Shown here piece after piece: positions 1 to 5,528 of a stretch of 5,528 bases of DNA. The DNA is from Bacteroidales bacterium (lineage in GTDB: Bacteria; Bacteroidota; Bacteroidia; Bacteroidales; F082): positions 1 through 5,528 of the forward strand of contig JADYZK010000321.1 in the NCBI GenBank assembly GCA_020853175.1, read 5' to 3'. Under the pieces are notes generated by a model that made no database searches, was not told where the DNA came from, and saw nothing but the letters and a program-made list of their open reading frames with translations. Within the stretch, counting starts at the first letter, position 1; the number at the start of each line of letters is the position of its first letter. The translations under genes were made by a program, and so were the position numbers.

Positions 1-1365
1 AGCAAACCGCTGAGAGTTAGTATTTGCTGGACCGACAAACAAGCCAATGTTTTGCCTTCTGCCCTTAACGTTCGCACTCCTTCAATTATTCATGATTTGG
101 ATTTGCGCCTTGTTGATGAAAGCTTAAATATTTACTATCCGTATAAACTGGACCCCGAAAATCCAAATGAAGCCGCAACTACAAGCACTAAAAACTTTGT
201 TGATAACGTAGAACAGGTTTATATTGAAGCTCCTGCCGCCGGAACTTATACCATTATTGTTGACCACGCCAGTGCGCTTACTGCCGATCAAGTGTTCTCT
301 CTAATTGTTTCCGGGATTGATGAATTCAGCAGCCTTCCCGAATGTTCAGCCGCTTTAATTAGCCCTATTGATGGTGGAACAGATGCTTTCTTAAACCATT
401 TGGTAACTTGGGAACCTGCCTTATTTGCTACCGGTTATGATGTTTATTTGGGAACCGATGGTGGTGGTGTTACACCTCCAAGCAATGTTCTAAATGGAGA
501 AACTATCAGCACCAACAGCTTCCGTCCCAATTTGGAGCCATTGACCACCTATTACCTCATGGTTAAACCACGAAACAGTTTGGGTGTAACCGAATGTCCA
601 ACCATCTACAGCTTTACTACAATGGGCGTTCTCAACACCTATCCTTATGTGCAGACGCTTGAAGAAGTTACCGCACCCAATTTTCCTCCTTATTGGTCAT
701 CAATGGATTTTGGCCCTTTAAGCTGGGTAACCACCTCACTTATTGGTTATAACAGTTCAAAATCTTTTGCTTGCTTCTCGCAAAGCGGACAACCTAAACC
801 TATTGATAACTGGTTGATTTCGCCTCCATTCCAAGTGAGTGCCGCGAAAGAATACAAATTGAGCTATGCTTACCGTTGTTTCTTCCCTACCAATCCAGAA
901 GCTTTGAAAGTTGTTTGGGGCTTTAACGCCGATACTGCTTCGATGAATAATGTATTGATGGACAACCCGGCATTCAATGACCAAAACTGGCTGATCGGCG
1001 ACCACCTGATCGTTCCGGCGGCTGATGATCATATCTTCTTTGGCTGGCATGCTTATACCGCAAGCGGAATGGGTCAGTTTATTGATGGCATTAAATTGGA
1101 AGATTGGGGTGCAGTTGGCGTTGCCGAAAGCCCTGAAAGAGAAATTAGCGTTTCATACAGTGCCGGCAATCTAATGATTGAATCAGCACTCGGAAGAGCC
1201 GATCTTAATCTCTCGGTAGTGAATGCCTCCGGTCAAAACCTCTTTAGCGAATCATTCAACAACCTCAGCAAATACGAAAAAGCCATGAATCTTAAACCTG
1301 GCATTTATGTTATTACAATTAAAGGTGTTGATTTTGAAAAGAATACCAAAATCTTGGTGAATTAA
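1..1365 (+). CDS. C-terminal part of a secreted S8 (KP43-type subtilisin-like) protease with T9SS sorting domain, 5' partial
   Basis: The frame is open from base 1 to the TAA at 1363-1365, giving 454 visible residues with no start in the window. Residues 1-105 (LRVSICWTD, HDLDLRL, DNVEQVYIEAPAAGTYTIIV) match the pattern of the Ca-binding beta-sandwich that follows the catalytic domain in KP43-type subtilases. Residues about 114-208 look like a fibronectin-III module (LVTWEPALFATGYDVYLGTD, TTYYLMVKPRN). Residues about 213-369 resemble a choice-of-anchor-J / cleaved-adhesin jelly roll (DNWLISPPF, YKLSYAYR, FIDGIKLEDW). Residues about 378-454 form a type A T9SS C-terminal domain ending LKPGIYVITIKG...KILVN. 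That domain directs export across the outer membrane and is normally cleaved. The likely role is an extracellular or surface protease with carbohydrate- or protein-binding modules. The catalytic Asp/His/Ser residues are upstream and unseen, so protease activity is inferred from the KP43-like domain alone. An intrinsic terminator follows 18 bases after the stop. Confidence 0.85.
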   Translation, partial: SKPLRVSICWTDKQANVLPSALNVRTPSIIHDLDLRLVDESLNIYYPYKLDPENPNEAATTSTKNFVDNVEQVYIEAPAAGTYTIIVDHASALTADQVFSLIVSGIDEFSSLPECSAALISPIDGGTDAFLNHLVTWEPALFATGYDVYLGTDGGGVTPPSNVLNGETISTNSFRPNLEPLTTYYLMVKPRNSLGVTECPTIYSFTTMGVLNTYPYVQTLEEVTAPNFPPYWSSMDFGPLSWVTTSLIGYNSSKSFACFSQSGQPKPIDNWLISPPFQVSAAKEYKLSYAYRCFFPTNPEALKVVWGFNADTASMNNVLMDNPAFNDQNWLIGDHLIVPAADDHIFFGWHAYTASGMGQFIDGIKLEDWGAVGVAESPEREISVSYSAGNLMIESALGRADLNLSVVNASGQNLFSESFNNLSKYEKAMNLKPGIYVITIKGVDFEKNTKILVN

Positions 1366-1383
1366 AACTTAGATAAAACGAAG

Positions 1384-1413
1384 AAAAAGTCCCGTGTAAA
1401 CGGGACTTTTTTT
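1384..1413 (+). terminator. Intrinsic (rho-independent) terminator of the protease gene
   Basis: A perfect 11-bp inverted repeat pairs AAAAAGTCCCG (1384-1394) with CGGGACTTTTT (1401-1411) around the six-base loop TGTAAA. The T-tract continues to 1413. The G/C-containing core GTCCCG/CGGGAC is followed directly by seven Ts, the classical arrangement. It lies 18 bases past the protease stop codon. The matching A-tract on the other side would let it work on the - strand too, but no - strand gene points into it. Confidence 0.93.
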
Positions 1414-1442
1414 GCTTTAGCTCAATTCACATCCTATTTTTG
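1411..1442 (+). promoter_or_regulatory. Bacteroidota-type promoter for the EEP hydrolase gene
   Basis: TTTG at 1411-1414 serves as the -33 element and TATTTTTG at 1435-1442 as the -7 element (consensus TAnnTTTG). The spacer is 20 bases, within the range known for the Bacteroidota primary sigma factor. Transcription would begin near 1447-1450, leaving a 5' leader of about 115 bases before the ATG at 1563. The -33 element overlaps the last Ts of the upstream terminator. A second perfect -7 match, TAACTTTG, lies at 1456-1463, but its nearest TTTG is only 13 bases upstream, so it is less likely to be the main start. This is pattern matching only, with no transcription-start evidence. Confidence 0.6.
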
Positions 1443-1562
1443 TCGCCAAGCTTTGTAACTTTGAAAGCTGAAAGGGAAGTAGTGAAGAGGTGGCAACACC
1501 CAGCTGTTTTTAAAAGTGACAAATCAAAACAAAGAGTAACCACAATAAAAAAGAGAAAAACG

Positions 1563-2426
1563 ATGAAAAACACCCACCTATTTAGACTTTTATTCTTTGC
1601 TTTTATGCTGGCTTGCATGACTACTAACGCCCAGGAAGAGATTCGGGTAATGACCTTCAACATCCGGCTGGACCATGCCGGCGACGGGCAGCACAATTGG
1701 CGTTTCAGGAAGGAGGCTGCCGCTGAATTGTTGTCGCTCGAAAATGTTGATATTGTGGGTACACAGGAAGTGTTGAAAAATCAATTGAACGATTTTTTGT
1801 CCGGTGCACCGGCCTTTGCCTCTATTGGAGTGGGAAGGTTTGATGGTGACACTCTTGGCGAATACAGTGCCATTTTGTACCGCAAAGCACGTTTTGAGGT
1901 GCTTCATTCCGGAAATTTTTGGCTGAGTGAAACCCCTGATGTGGCCGGTTCTAAAGGCTGGGATGCCGCTTGTGAACGTATCGTGACTTGGGCTGTGATG
2001 AAAGACCTTGTTTCAAACAAGACTTTTGTGTTTATGAACACGCATTTTGACCATATTGGCCACGTCGCCCGCAAAAACAGTGCCATCATGCTGGTTGAAA
2101 AAGCCAAACAAATAGCCGGCGATTTACCGCTGATTTTAACTGGCGACTTCAATGGAAACCACGAATCTGATCCCATTCAGGTGATCTTAAAAAGCGGATG
2201 GCTGCATGATTCAGGCCAATTGACAGCCAAAAAATCAGGGCCAAAATGGAGTTTTCATGATTTTGGGCGACTTCCCATTGCTGAGCGCGAATTGATTGAT
2301 TTTATTTTCGTTACCGATGGAATACAAGTGAATTCCTATAAAAATATCTTCAAAGAAATTGGCAAAACATTTTATTCTGACCACAATCCCATTCTTGTGG
2401 AACTGGTGCTGAAGAGTTATAAATAG
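1563..2426 (+). CDS. Secreted endonuclease/exonuclease/phosphatase (EEP) family hydrolase
   Basis: This 287-residue protein has the metal-dependent EEP fold shared by DNase I, exonuclease III, sphingomyelinases and inositol-polyphosphate phosphatases. The family motifs appear in order: TFNIR (Asn33), GTQEV (metal-binding Glu69), NTHFDH (His161, Asp163), LTGDFN (Asp195, Asn197), LIDFIF (Asp246) and YSDHNP (Asp273, His274). All expected catalytic residues are present, so it is probably active. Residues 1-23 form a signal peptide: Lys2, a hydrophobic core LFRLLFFAFMLA, and likely cleavage at TTNA|QEE, leaving a mature protein of about 264 residues. Length and motifs fit the small Bacteroidota secreted EEP proteins, whose substrate (nucleic acid, phospholipid or sugar phosphate) cannot be told from sequence. 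The ATG at 1563 was chosen because the signal peptide starts there. The frame stays open further upstream to a TTG at 1440, but that stretch overlaps the promoter. The gene appears to be transcribed alone. Confidence 0.9.
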   Translation: MKNTHLFRLLFFAFMLACMTTNAQEEIRVMTFNIRLDHAGDGQHNWRFRKEAAAELLSLENVDIVGTQEVLKNQLNDFLSGAPAFASIGVGRFDGDTLGEYSAILYRKARFEVLHSGNFWLSETPDVAGSKGWDAACERIVTWAVMKDLVSNKTFVFMNTHFDHIGHVARKNSAIMLVEKAKQIAGDLPLILTGDFNGNHESDPIQVILKSGWLHDSGQLTAKKSGPKWSFHDFGRLPIAERELIDFIFVTDGIQVNSYKNIFKEIGKTFYSDHNPILVELVLKSYK

Positions 2427-2838
2427 TCACCATTTCAAGGCTAATGTGTTAGATTGTTATGATTTTACATCGAGCGGTTGTTTTTTAACCTCTCATTCCT
2501 AACATTTGTGTTATTGCACAACTTATTTAAAATGCTTGACGGCATAAAACTTATGAAGTGAATTCCTTTTAAGCTGAAGCGGCAATTCTATCAGCAGATT
2601 TCCTCATCGTGAAACACTTTCTTCAACCACTTTATCGTGTGTTTCACATTGTTTTTTAAAAACAAACGTTTTTTTTAGAAGCTTCCCCATCCTTTTTCTT
2701 ATCAAAACAGTATCAGGTTCTTAGTCTTAAACTTATTTAGATTGAGTACAAATTGCTGCATATCAGCATTTAAAGTGCAAAAAGCTCTAAATATTATCTA
2801 CTTTAGTCCGCTAAAAACAGATTCAAAAATTTAGAAAT
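2427..2838. other. 412-base AT-rich intergenic region, no gene seen
   Basis: No convincing coding frame on either strand and no tRNA-like or other recognisable RNA gene was seen. It must contain the end of the EEP transcript and the promoter of the redox operon. Structures present are an imperfect hairpin at 2473-2494 (arms GAGCGGTT / AACCTCTC with one mismatch, T-rich loop), the 9-bp inverted repeat at 2609-2647, an AT palindrome at 2649-2665 followed by eight Ts (2669-2676), and a 5-bp dyad TGCTG-CATAT-CAGCA at 2754-2768. The best -7-like match is TACTTTAG (2799-2806), one base off TAnnTTTG, with no TTG at a proper distance upstream. The operon promoter is therefore not identified. Confidence 0.7.
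2609..2647. repeat. Perfect 9-bp inverted repeat with T-rich downstream flank
   Basis: GTGAAACAC (2609-2617) and GTGTTTCAC (2639-2647) are exact reverse complements separated by 21 bases. ATTGTTTTTT follows directly on the + strand. It could be a weak, large-loop terminator for the EEP transcript, or a two-site operator about 190-230 bases before the redox operon. The wide loop and low G/C content argue against a strong terminator. The repeat is directly visible; its function is unknown. Confidence 0.6.
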
Positions 2839-3366
2839 ATGCGCATTCACCGTATTGCACTTGAACCTCAAGCCCTTGCCGAAAAACAGTATGATCTGCA
2901 ACCTTTACAACAGGTTTTTGCGAAATACAAATACAAATCAGGCAGTTTAATCCCTTTGTTGCAGGCAGCTCAGGAGCATTTTGGTTTTTTGCCTGCCGCT
3001 GTTTTTCCTGCCATAGCGCAAGAAACAGGCGTTGCTGAGTCTGTCATTTACGGTGTAGCTACTTTTTATGCGCAGTTTCGGTTAAAACCGGTGGGCAAAA
3101 ACATCATTAAGGTCTGCCATGGCACCGCCTGTCACGTGCAAAATGCCACGGCTTTAACCGATGCATTGCGCGATGAGTTAGGCGTAAAAGATGGCGGAAC
3201 AACACCTGACGGACTTTTTACCCTCGAATCGGTGGCCTGCTTGGGCTGTTGCTCGCTGGCACCTGTGATGATGATTGGCGAAAACACCCATGGCAAACTC
3301 AACGGAAAGATGGCCCTCAAAATTTTGCGCAGCATAAAAAATGATGCACTTGTGCTCACACAATAA
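2839..3366 (+). CDS. nuoE: NuoE/HydC-like [2Fe-2S] subunit of an NAD(P)-linked oxidoreductase
   Basis: The 175-residue length is normal for the 24-kDa / NuoE family. An N-terminal helical region (residues about 20-80; SGSLIPLLQAAQEHFGFLP, VYGVATFY-like segment IYGVATFYAQF at 70-80) precedes the thioredoxin-like ferredoxin domain. The four expected [2Fe-2S] ligands are Cys93 and Cys98 (VCHGTACH, C-x4-C) and Cys134 and Cys138 (CLGCC, C-x3-C); Cys137 is extra. In complex I and in HydABC/Hnd hydrogenases this subunit docks on the NuoF-like flavoprotein and carries one cluster next to the FMN. It is the first gene of the operon, 11 bases before the NuoF-like gene. The ATG at 2839 gives the usual N-terminus, and only an A-rich stretch, no Shine-Dalgarno, precedes it. 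The symbol is at family level; hydC or hndA may be the truer ortholog because no complex I membrane subunit genes are visible. Confidence 0.93.
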   Translation: MRIHRIALEPQALAEKQYDLQPLQQVFAKYKYKSGSLIPLLQAAQEHFGFLPAAVFPAIAQETGVAESVIYGVATFYAQFRLKPVGKNIIKVCHGTACHVQNATALTDALRDELGVKDGGTTPDGLFTLESVACLGCCSLAPVMMIGENTHGKLNGKMALKILRSIKNDALVLTQ

Positions 3367-3377
3367 CACCCGAAAAA

Positions 3378-5165
3378 ATGGAAGTTTTACATCAACCAAA
3401 AGTGATCGTTGGCCTTGGAAGCTGCGGCATTGCTGCCGGAGCTGCCAAAACTTATGAACGTTTGTTGGACATAAAAGCAGCAGGAAAACTCAATTTCGAC
3501 CTTGCCAAAACCAGTTGTGTTGGGATGTGCTACAAGGAACCTTTGGTAGAGATTCACGACCAGCGCGGATGGGTGATGTATGGCGACATGACCGAAGACC
3601 GCATAGAACAGCTTTTGGAACGGCATATTGGCGAAAACGAAATTGTTGAGGAATATGCAGTGAGTGCCTCTTCTTTTAAAGCCTCCGAAGACGATTTCCT
3701 AAAAGGTCAACTGCGCATTGCTCTGCGAAACTGTGGTCATATTGATCCCGAATCCATTGAAGAAGCAGAGCAGCATCGGGCTTACAAAGCCATTCAAAAT
3801 ATCCTTGCTTTAGAAATTCCCGCCGAGGAGGTCATTCAAACGGTGTTTGATTCGGGGCTCAGAGGGCGTGGGGGCGGAGGCTTTCTCACTGGCCTCAAAT
3901 GGCGTTTTGCCGCACAAAGCGAAAGCGATGAAAAATATATCATTTGCAATGCCGACGAAGGCGATCCGGGTGCTTTCATGGATCGTTCGCTGCTCGAAGG
4001 CGACCCCCATTCGGTGCTCGAAGGCATGATGATTGGCGGCTATGCCATCGGCGCCTCGCATGGTGTAATTTATTGCAGAGCCGAATATCCGTTGGCTATC
4101 AAACGCTTGAATATTGCCATAAGGCAAGCCAAATCAAAGGGTTATTTAGGTGATCAAGCATTTGGTAACAAAAATTTTAGCTTTGATATTTATGTGAAAG
4201 AAGGTGCTGGTGCTTTTGTGTGTGGCGAAGAAACTGCCCTCATTGCCTCCATCGAAGGACAACGCGGAATGCCACGCAAGCGGCCTCCTTTTCCTGCCGT
4301 TTCGGGCTTGTGGCAAAAACCTACAAACATCAACAATGTCGAAACCTGGGCCAATATCCCTTGGATCATTAACAACGGAAGTGAAGCTTATGCTGCTCTC
4401 GGAACAGAAAAAAGCAAAGGAACAAAGGTTTTTGCCCTCACCGGAAAAATAAAACACGGTGGATTGGTGGAGGTGCCTATGGGGATTACCATCAACGATA
4501 TTATTTTTAAGCTTGGTGGAGGAATTCAAGATGGAAAAAAATTCAAAGCCGTTCAACTTGGTGGTCCTTCGGGAGGTTGTATTCCGGCTCATTTGGGCCA
4601 CACCGCTGTTGATTATGATTCGGTGAACGCTACCGGTGCCATCATGGGTTCGGGCGGAATGGTAGTGATGGATGAATCAACCTGTATGATTGATCTGGCC
4701 AAATTCTTTTTGCGCTTCACCCAAGATGAATCCTGTGGTAAATGTACTTTCTGCCGCATTGGGACAAAAAGAATGCTCGAAATTCTTGAACGCATCACCG
4801 ATGGAAAGGGTGAGGCGCAAGATATTGAAAGACTTGAAACATTGGCTGATCAAATCAAAAACAATTCGCTGTGCGGCCTCGGACAAACGGCCCCCAATCC
4901 AGTGCTCACCACACTTAAATACTTTAGAGAAGAGTATGAAGCCCATATTTTTCAAAAAAAATGCCCTGCCAAAGTGTGCAAGCCTTTGCTGCATTATTCT
5001 ATTCATCCAACCAAATGCACAGGCTGCACGGTTTGTGCCAAAAAATGCCCCACAAATGCCATTGACGGCGAAAGAAAAGGTCTGCATACGATCAACCAAG
5101 AGCTGTGCATACAGTGTGGTGAATGTTACACCGTTTGTAGGTTCGATGCTGTGGTGGTGGATTAA
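3378..5165 (+). CDS. nuoF: NuoF/HydB/HndC-like FMN- and NADH-binding flavoprotein subunit with extra FeS domains
   Basis: This 595-residue protein is much longer than complex I NuoF (about 430-450) because of added ends, the layout of HydB/HndC-type diaphorase subunits. Residues about 7-85 are a thioredoxin-like ferredoxin domain (Cys16, Cys47, Cys51). Residues about 150-345 are the 51-kDa FMN/NADH domain: glycine-rich GLRGRGGGGFLTGLKW (160-175), CNADEGDPGAFMDRS (190-204) and GAGAFVCGEETALIASIEG (276-294). An SLBB segment lies at about 350-405. Next comes the N3-type [4Fe-4S] site, Cys453, Cys456, Cys459 (ESCGKCTFC) and Cys499 (LCGLGQ). After a CPAKVC pair (Cys529, Cys534) the tail holds two ferredoxin motifs, Cys547/550/553/557 and Cys577/580/583/587. 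It should be a cytoplasmic protein passing electrons between NAD(H) and its partner subunits. The ATG at 3378 lies 11 bases after the nuoE-like stop. The C-terminal clusters and the operon partners fit a soluble hydrogenase or formate dehydrogenase complex, possibly electron-bifurcating (inference). Confidence 0.93.
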   Translation: MEVLHQPKVIVGLGSCGIAAGAAKTYERLLDIKAAGKLNFDLAKTSCVGMCYKEPLVEIHDQRGWVMYGDMTEDRIEQLLERHIGENEIVEEYAVSASSFKASEDDFLKGQLRIALRNCGHIDPESIEEAEQHRAYKAIQNILALEIPAEEVIQTVFDSGLRGRGGGGFLTGLKWRFAAQSESDEKYIICNADEGDPGAFMDRSLLEGDPHSVLEGMMIGGYAIGASHGVIYCRAEYPLAIKRLNIAIRQAKSKGYLGDQAFGNKNFSFDIYVKEGAGAFVCGEETALIASIEGQRGMPRKRPPFPAVSGLWQKPTNINNVETWANIPWIINNGSEAYAALGTEKSKGTKVFALTGKIKHGGLVEVPMGITINDIIFKLGGGIQDGKKFKAVQLGGPSGGCIPAHLGHTAVDYDSVNATGAIMGSGGMVVMDESTCMIDLAKFFLRFTQDESCGKCTFCRIGTKRMLEILERITDGKGEAQDIERLETLADQIKNNSLCGLGQTAPNPVLTTLKYFREEYEAHIFQKKCPAKVCKPLLHYSIHPTKCTGCTVCAKKCPTNAIDGERKGLHTINQELCIQCGECYTVCRFDAVVVD

Positions 5166-5185
5166 AAATTTCAGAAAATACAACT

Positions 5186-5528
5186 ATGAGTCCATATATC
5201 AATATCCTTCTTAACGGCCAAAAGGTAGTTGGTCTGCCAGGCGAAACCATTTATGAATGTGCTTCGCGCTTTGGCATTGACATCCCAACGCTTTGTCACG
5301 ATCCTCGCCTTGAGCCTTATTCATCATGTTATGTATGCGTGGTAGAAGTAGTTGGAATGCGTGGTCATCAGCCATCCTGTTCAACTTACATCAGCGAAGG
5401 GATGCAGGTGAACACCGAAACCGTTCAGGTGAAAGCTGCCCGCAAAGCAGCACTCGATCTTTTGTTGAGTAACCATTATGCCGACTGTATGGCGCCCTGC
5501 AAACAAACCTGTCCGGCAGGCGTTGATG
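5186..5528 (+). CDS. NuoG/HydA-like ferredoxin-domain protein apparently fused to a GltD-type FeS/flavin module, 3' partial
   Basis: ATG at 5186, 20 bases after the NuoF-like stop, opens a frame that runs 114 residues to the window edge. Residues about 4-78 are a plant-type [2Fe-2S] ferredoxin domain with ligands Cys37, Cys48, Cys51 and Cys65 (TLCHDPR, SSCYVC, PSC), as at the N-terminus of NuoG, HydA and NAD-linked formate dehydrogenases. In those proteins a His-Cys cluster domain (DCxxCxxxGxC type) usually follows. Here LLLSNHYADC is followed by CMAPCKQTCPAGVD (101-114), the start of the N-terminal cluster domain of GltD-like NADPH-dependent flavoproteins. The complete protein is probably far larger, with an FAD/NAD(P) module followed by either an [FeFe] hydrogenase or a molybdopterin domain; that part is outside the window. 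Operon position and spacing indicate it is the third, catalytic or NADPH-linked subunit. Confidence 0.88.
   Translation, partial: MSPYINILLNGQKVVGLPGETIYECASRFGIDIPTLCHDPRLEPYSSCYVCVVEVVGMRGHQPSCSTYISEGMQVNTETVQVKAARKAALDLLLSNHYADCMAPCKQTCPAGVD

Noticed and set aside
52..54. TTG at 52 as a start for the protease fragment
   Set aside because: The frame is open to base 1 and the upstream residues (LRVSICWTD) belong to the same KP43-type beta-sandwich, so the gene begins outside the window.
757..1050. Antisense open frame of 97 codons on the - strand inside the protease gene
   Set aside because: It lies wholly opposite a well-supported coding frame and has no recognisable motif or promoter. 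The same holds for - strand frames opposite the EEP, NuoE-like and NuoF-like genes.
1440..1562. Possible 41-residue N-terminal extension of the EEP protein from a TTG at 1440
   Set aside because: It overlaps the best promoter match, is rich in charged residues, and would put the clear signal peptide inside the protein. The ATG at 1563 fits a secreted protein.
1608..1619. Lipobox-like MLAC in the EEP signal peptide (Cys18), suggesting a lipoprotein
   Set aside because: The -3 residue is Met, with Leu at -2, a poor lipobox fit, and a good signal peptidase I site TTNA|QE follows. A lipoprotein is not fully excluded.
2609..2647. Rex (NADH-sensing repressor) operator
   Set aside because: Rex sites are compact palindromes of TTGTGAA-n4-TTCACAA type. 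Here the halves are 21 bases apart and match only partly.
2754..2768. TGCTG-CATAT-CAGCA dyad as an operator or small hairpin before the redox operon
   Set aside because: Arms of only five bases are expected often by chance and no known site matches. It is noted in the intergenic entry only.
4690..5214. A 174-codon + strand frame overlapping the end of the NuoF-like gene and the start of the next
   Set aside because: The overlapped frames carry complete FeS-cluster motifs, whereas this one shows only out-of-frame low-complexity residues.
2839..5528. Respiratory complex I operon
   Set aside because: The NuoF-like protein has additional N- and C-terminal FeS domains, and the third protein shows GltD-type cysteines in place of the NuoG His-Cys domain. 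No membrane subunit gene is visible in the window.

Overview
The window looks like a piece of a Bacteroidota chromosome, probably from an anaerobic or fermentative member. Three things point there: a secreted multidomain protease ending in a type IX secretion (T9SS) C-terminal domain, a TTTG / TAnnTTTG promoter of the Bacteroidota type, and start codons preceded by A-rich stretches instead of clear Shine-Dalgarno sequences. The lifestyle is inferred from the redox genes on the right. All recognised genes are on the + strand.

Left part (1-1365): the 3' end of a large secreted protein. Its visible part reads as the C-terminal beta-sandwich of a KP43-type subtilisin-like (S8) protease, then a fibronectin-III-like module, a choice-of-anchor-J / cleaved-adhesin-like module and a T9SS sorting domain. 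The catalytic domain lies upstream of the window. A strong intrinsic terminator (1384-1413) closes the gene, and a Bacteroidota-type promoter starts inside the terminator's T-tract.

Middle (1563-2426): a single-gene unit for a secreted endonuclease/exonuclease/phosphatase-fold hydrolase with all the main family motifs intact. A 412-base AT-rich gap (2427-2838) follows. I see no gene in it, but it holds a perfect 9-bp inverted repeat (2609-2647).

Right part (2839 to the window end): a tight operon of three redox genes with gaps of 11 and 20 bases. The first encodes a NuoE/HydC-type [2Fe-2S] subunit. The second encodes a NuoF/HydB/HndC-type flavoprotein with FMN- and NADH-binding motifs, an N-terminal thioredoxin-like ferredoxin domain and a C-terminal pair of [4Fe-4S] clusters. 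The third is cut by the window end. It begins with a [2Fe-2S] ferredoxin domain that runs straight into a cysteine motif typical of GltD/dihydropyrimidine-dehydrogenase-type flavoproteins. Together they resemble a soluble NAD(P)-linked diaphorase module of a trimeric hydrogenase or a formate dehydrogenase rather than respiratory complex I. Electrons would pass between NADH, via FMN and FeS clusters in the second subunit, and the first and third subunits. The terminal catalytic partner, [FeFe] hydrogenase H-cluster or molybdopterin formate dehydrogenase, cannot be decided because the third gene runs off the window. The third gene's apparent domain fusion is the most interesting point here.
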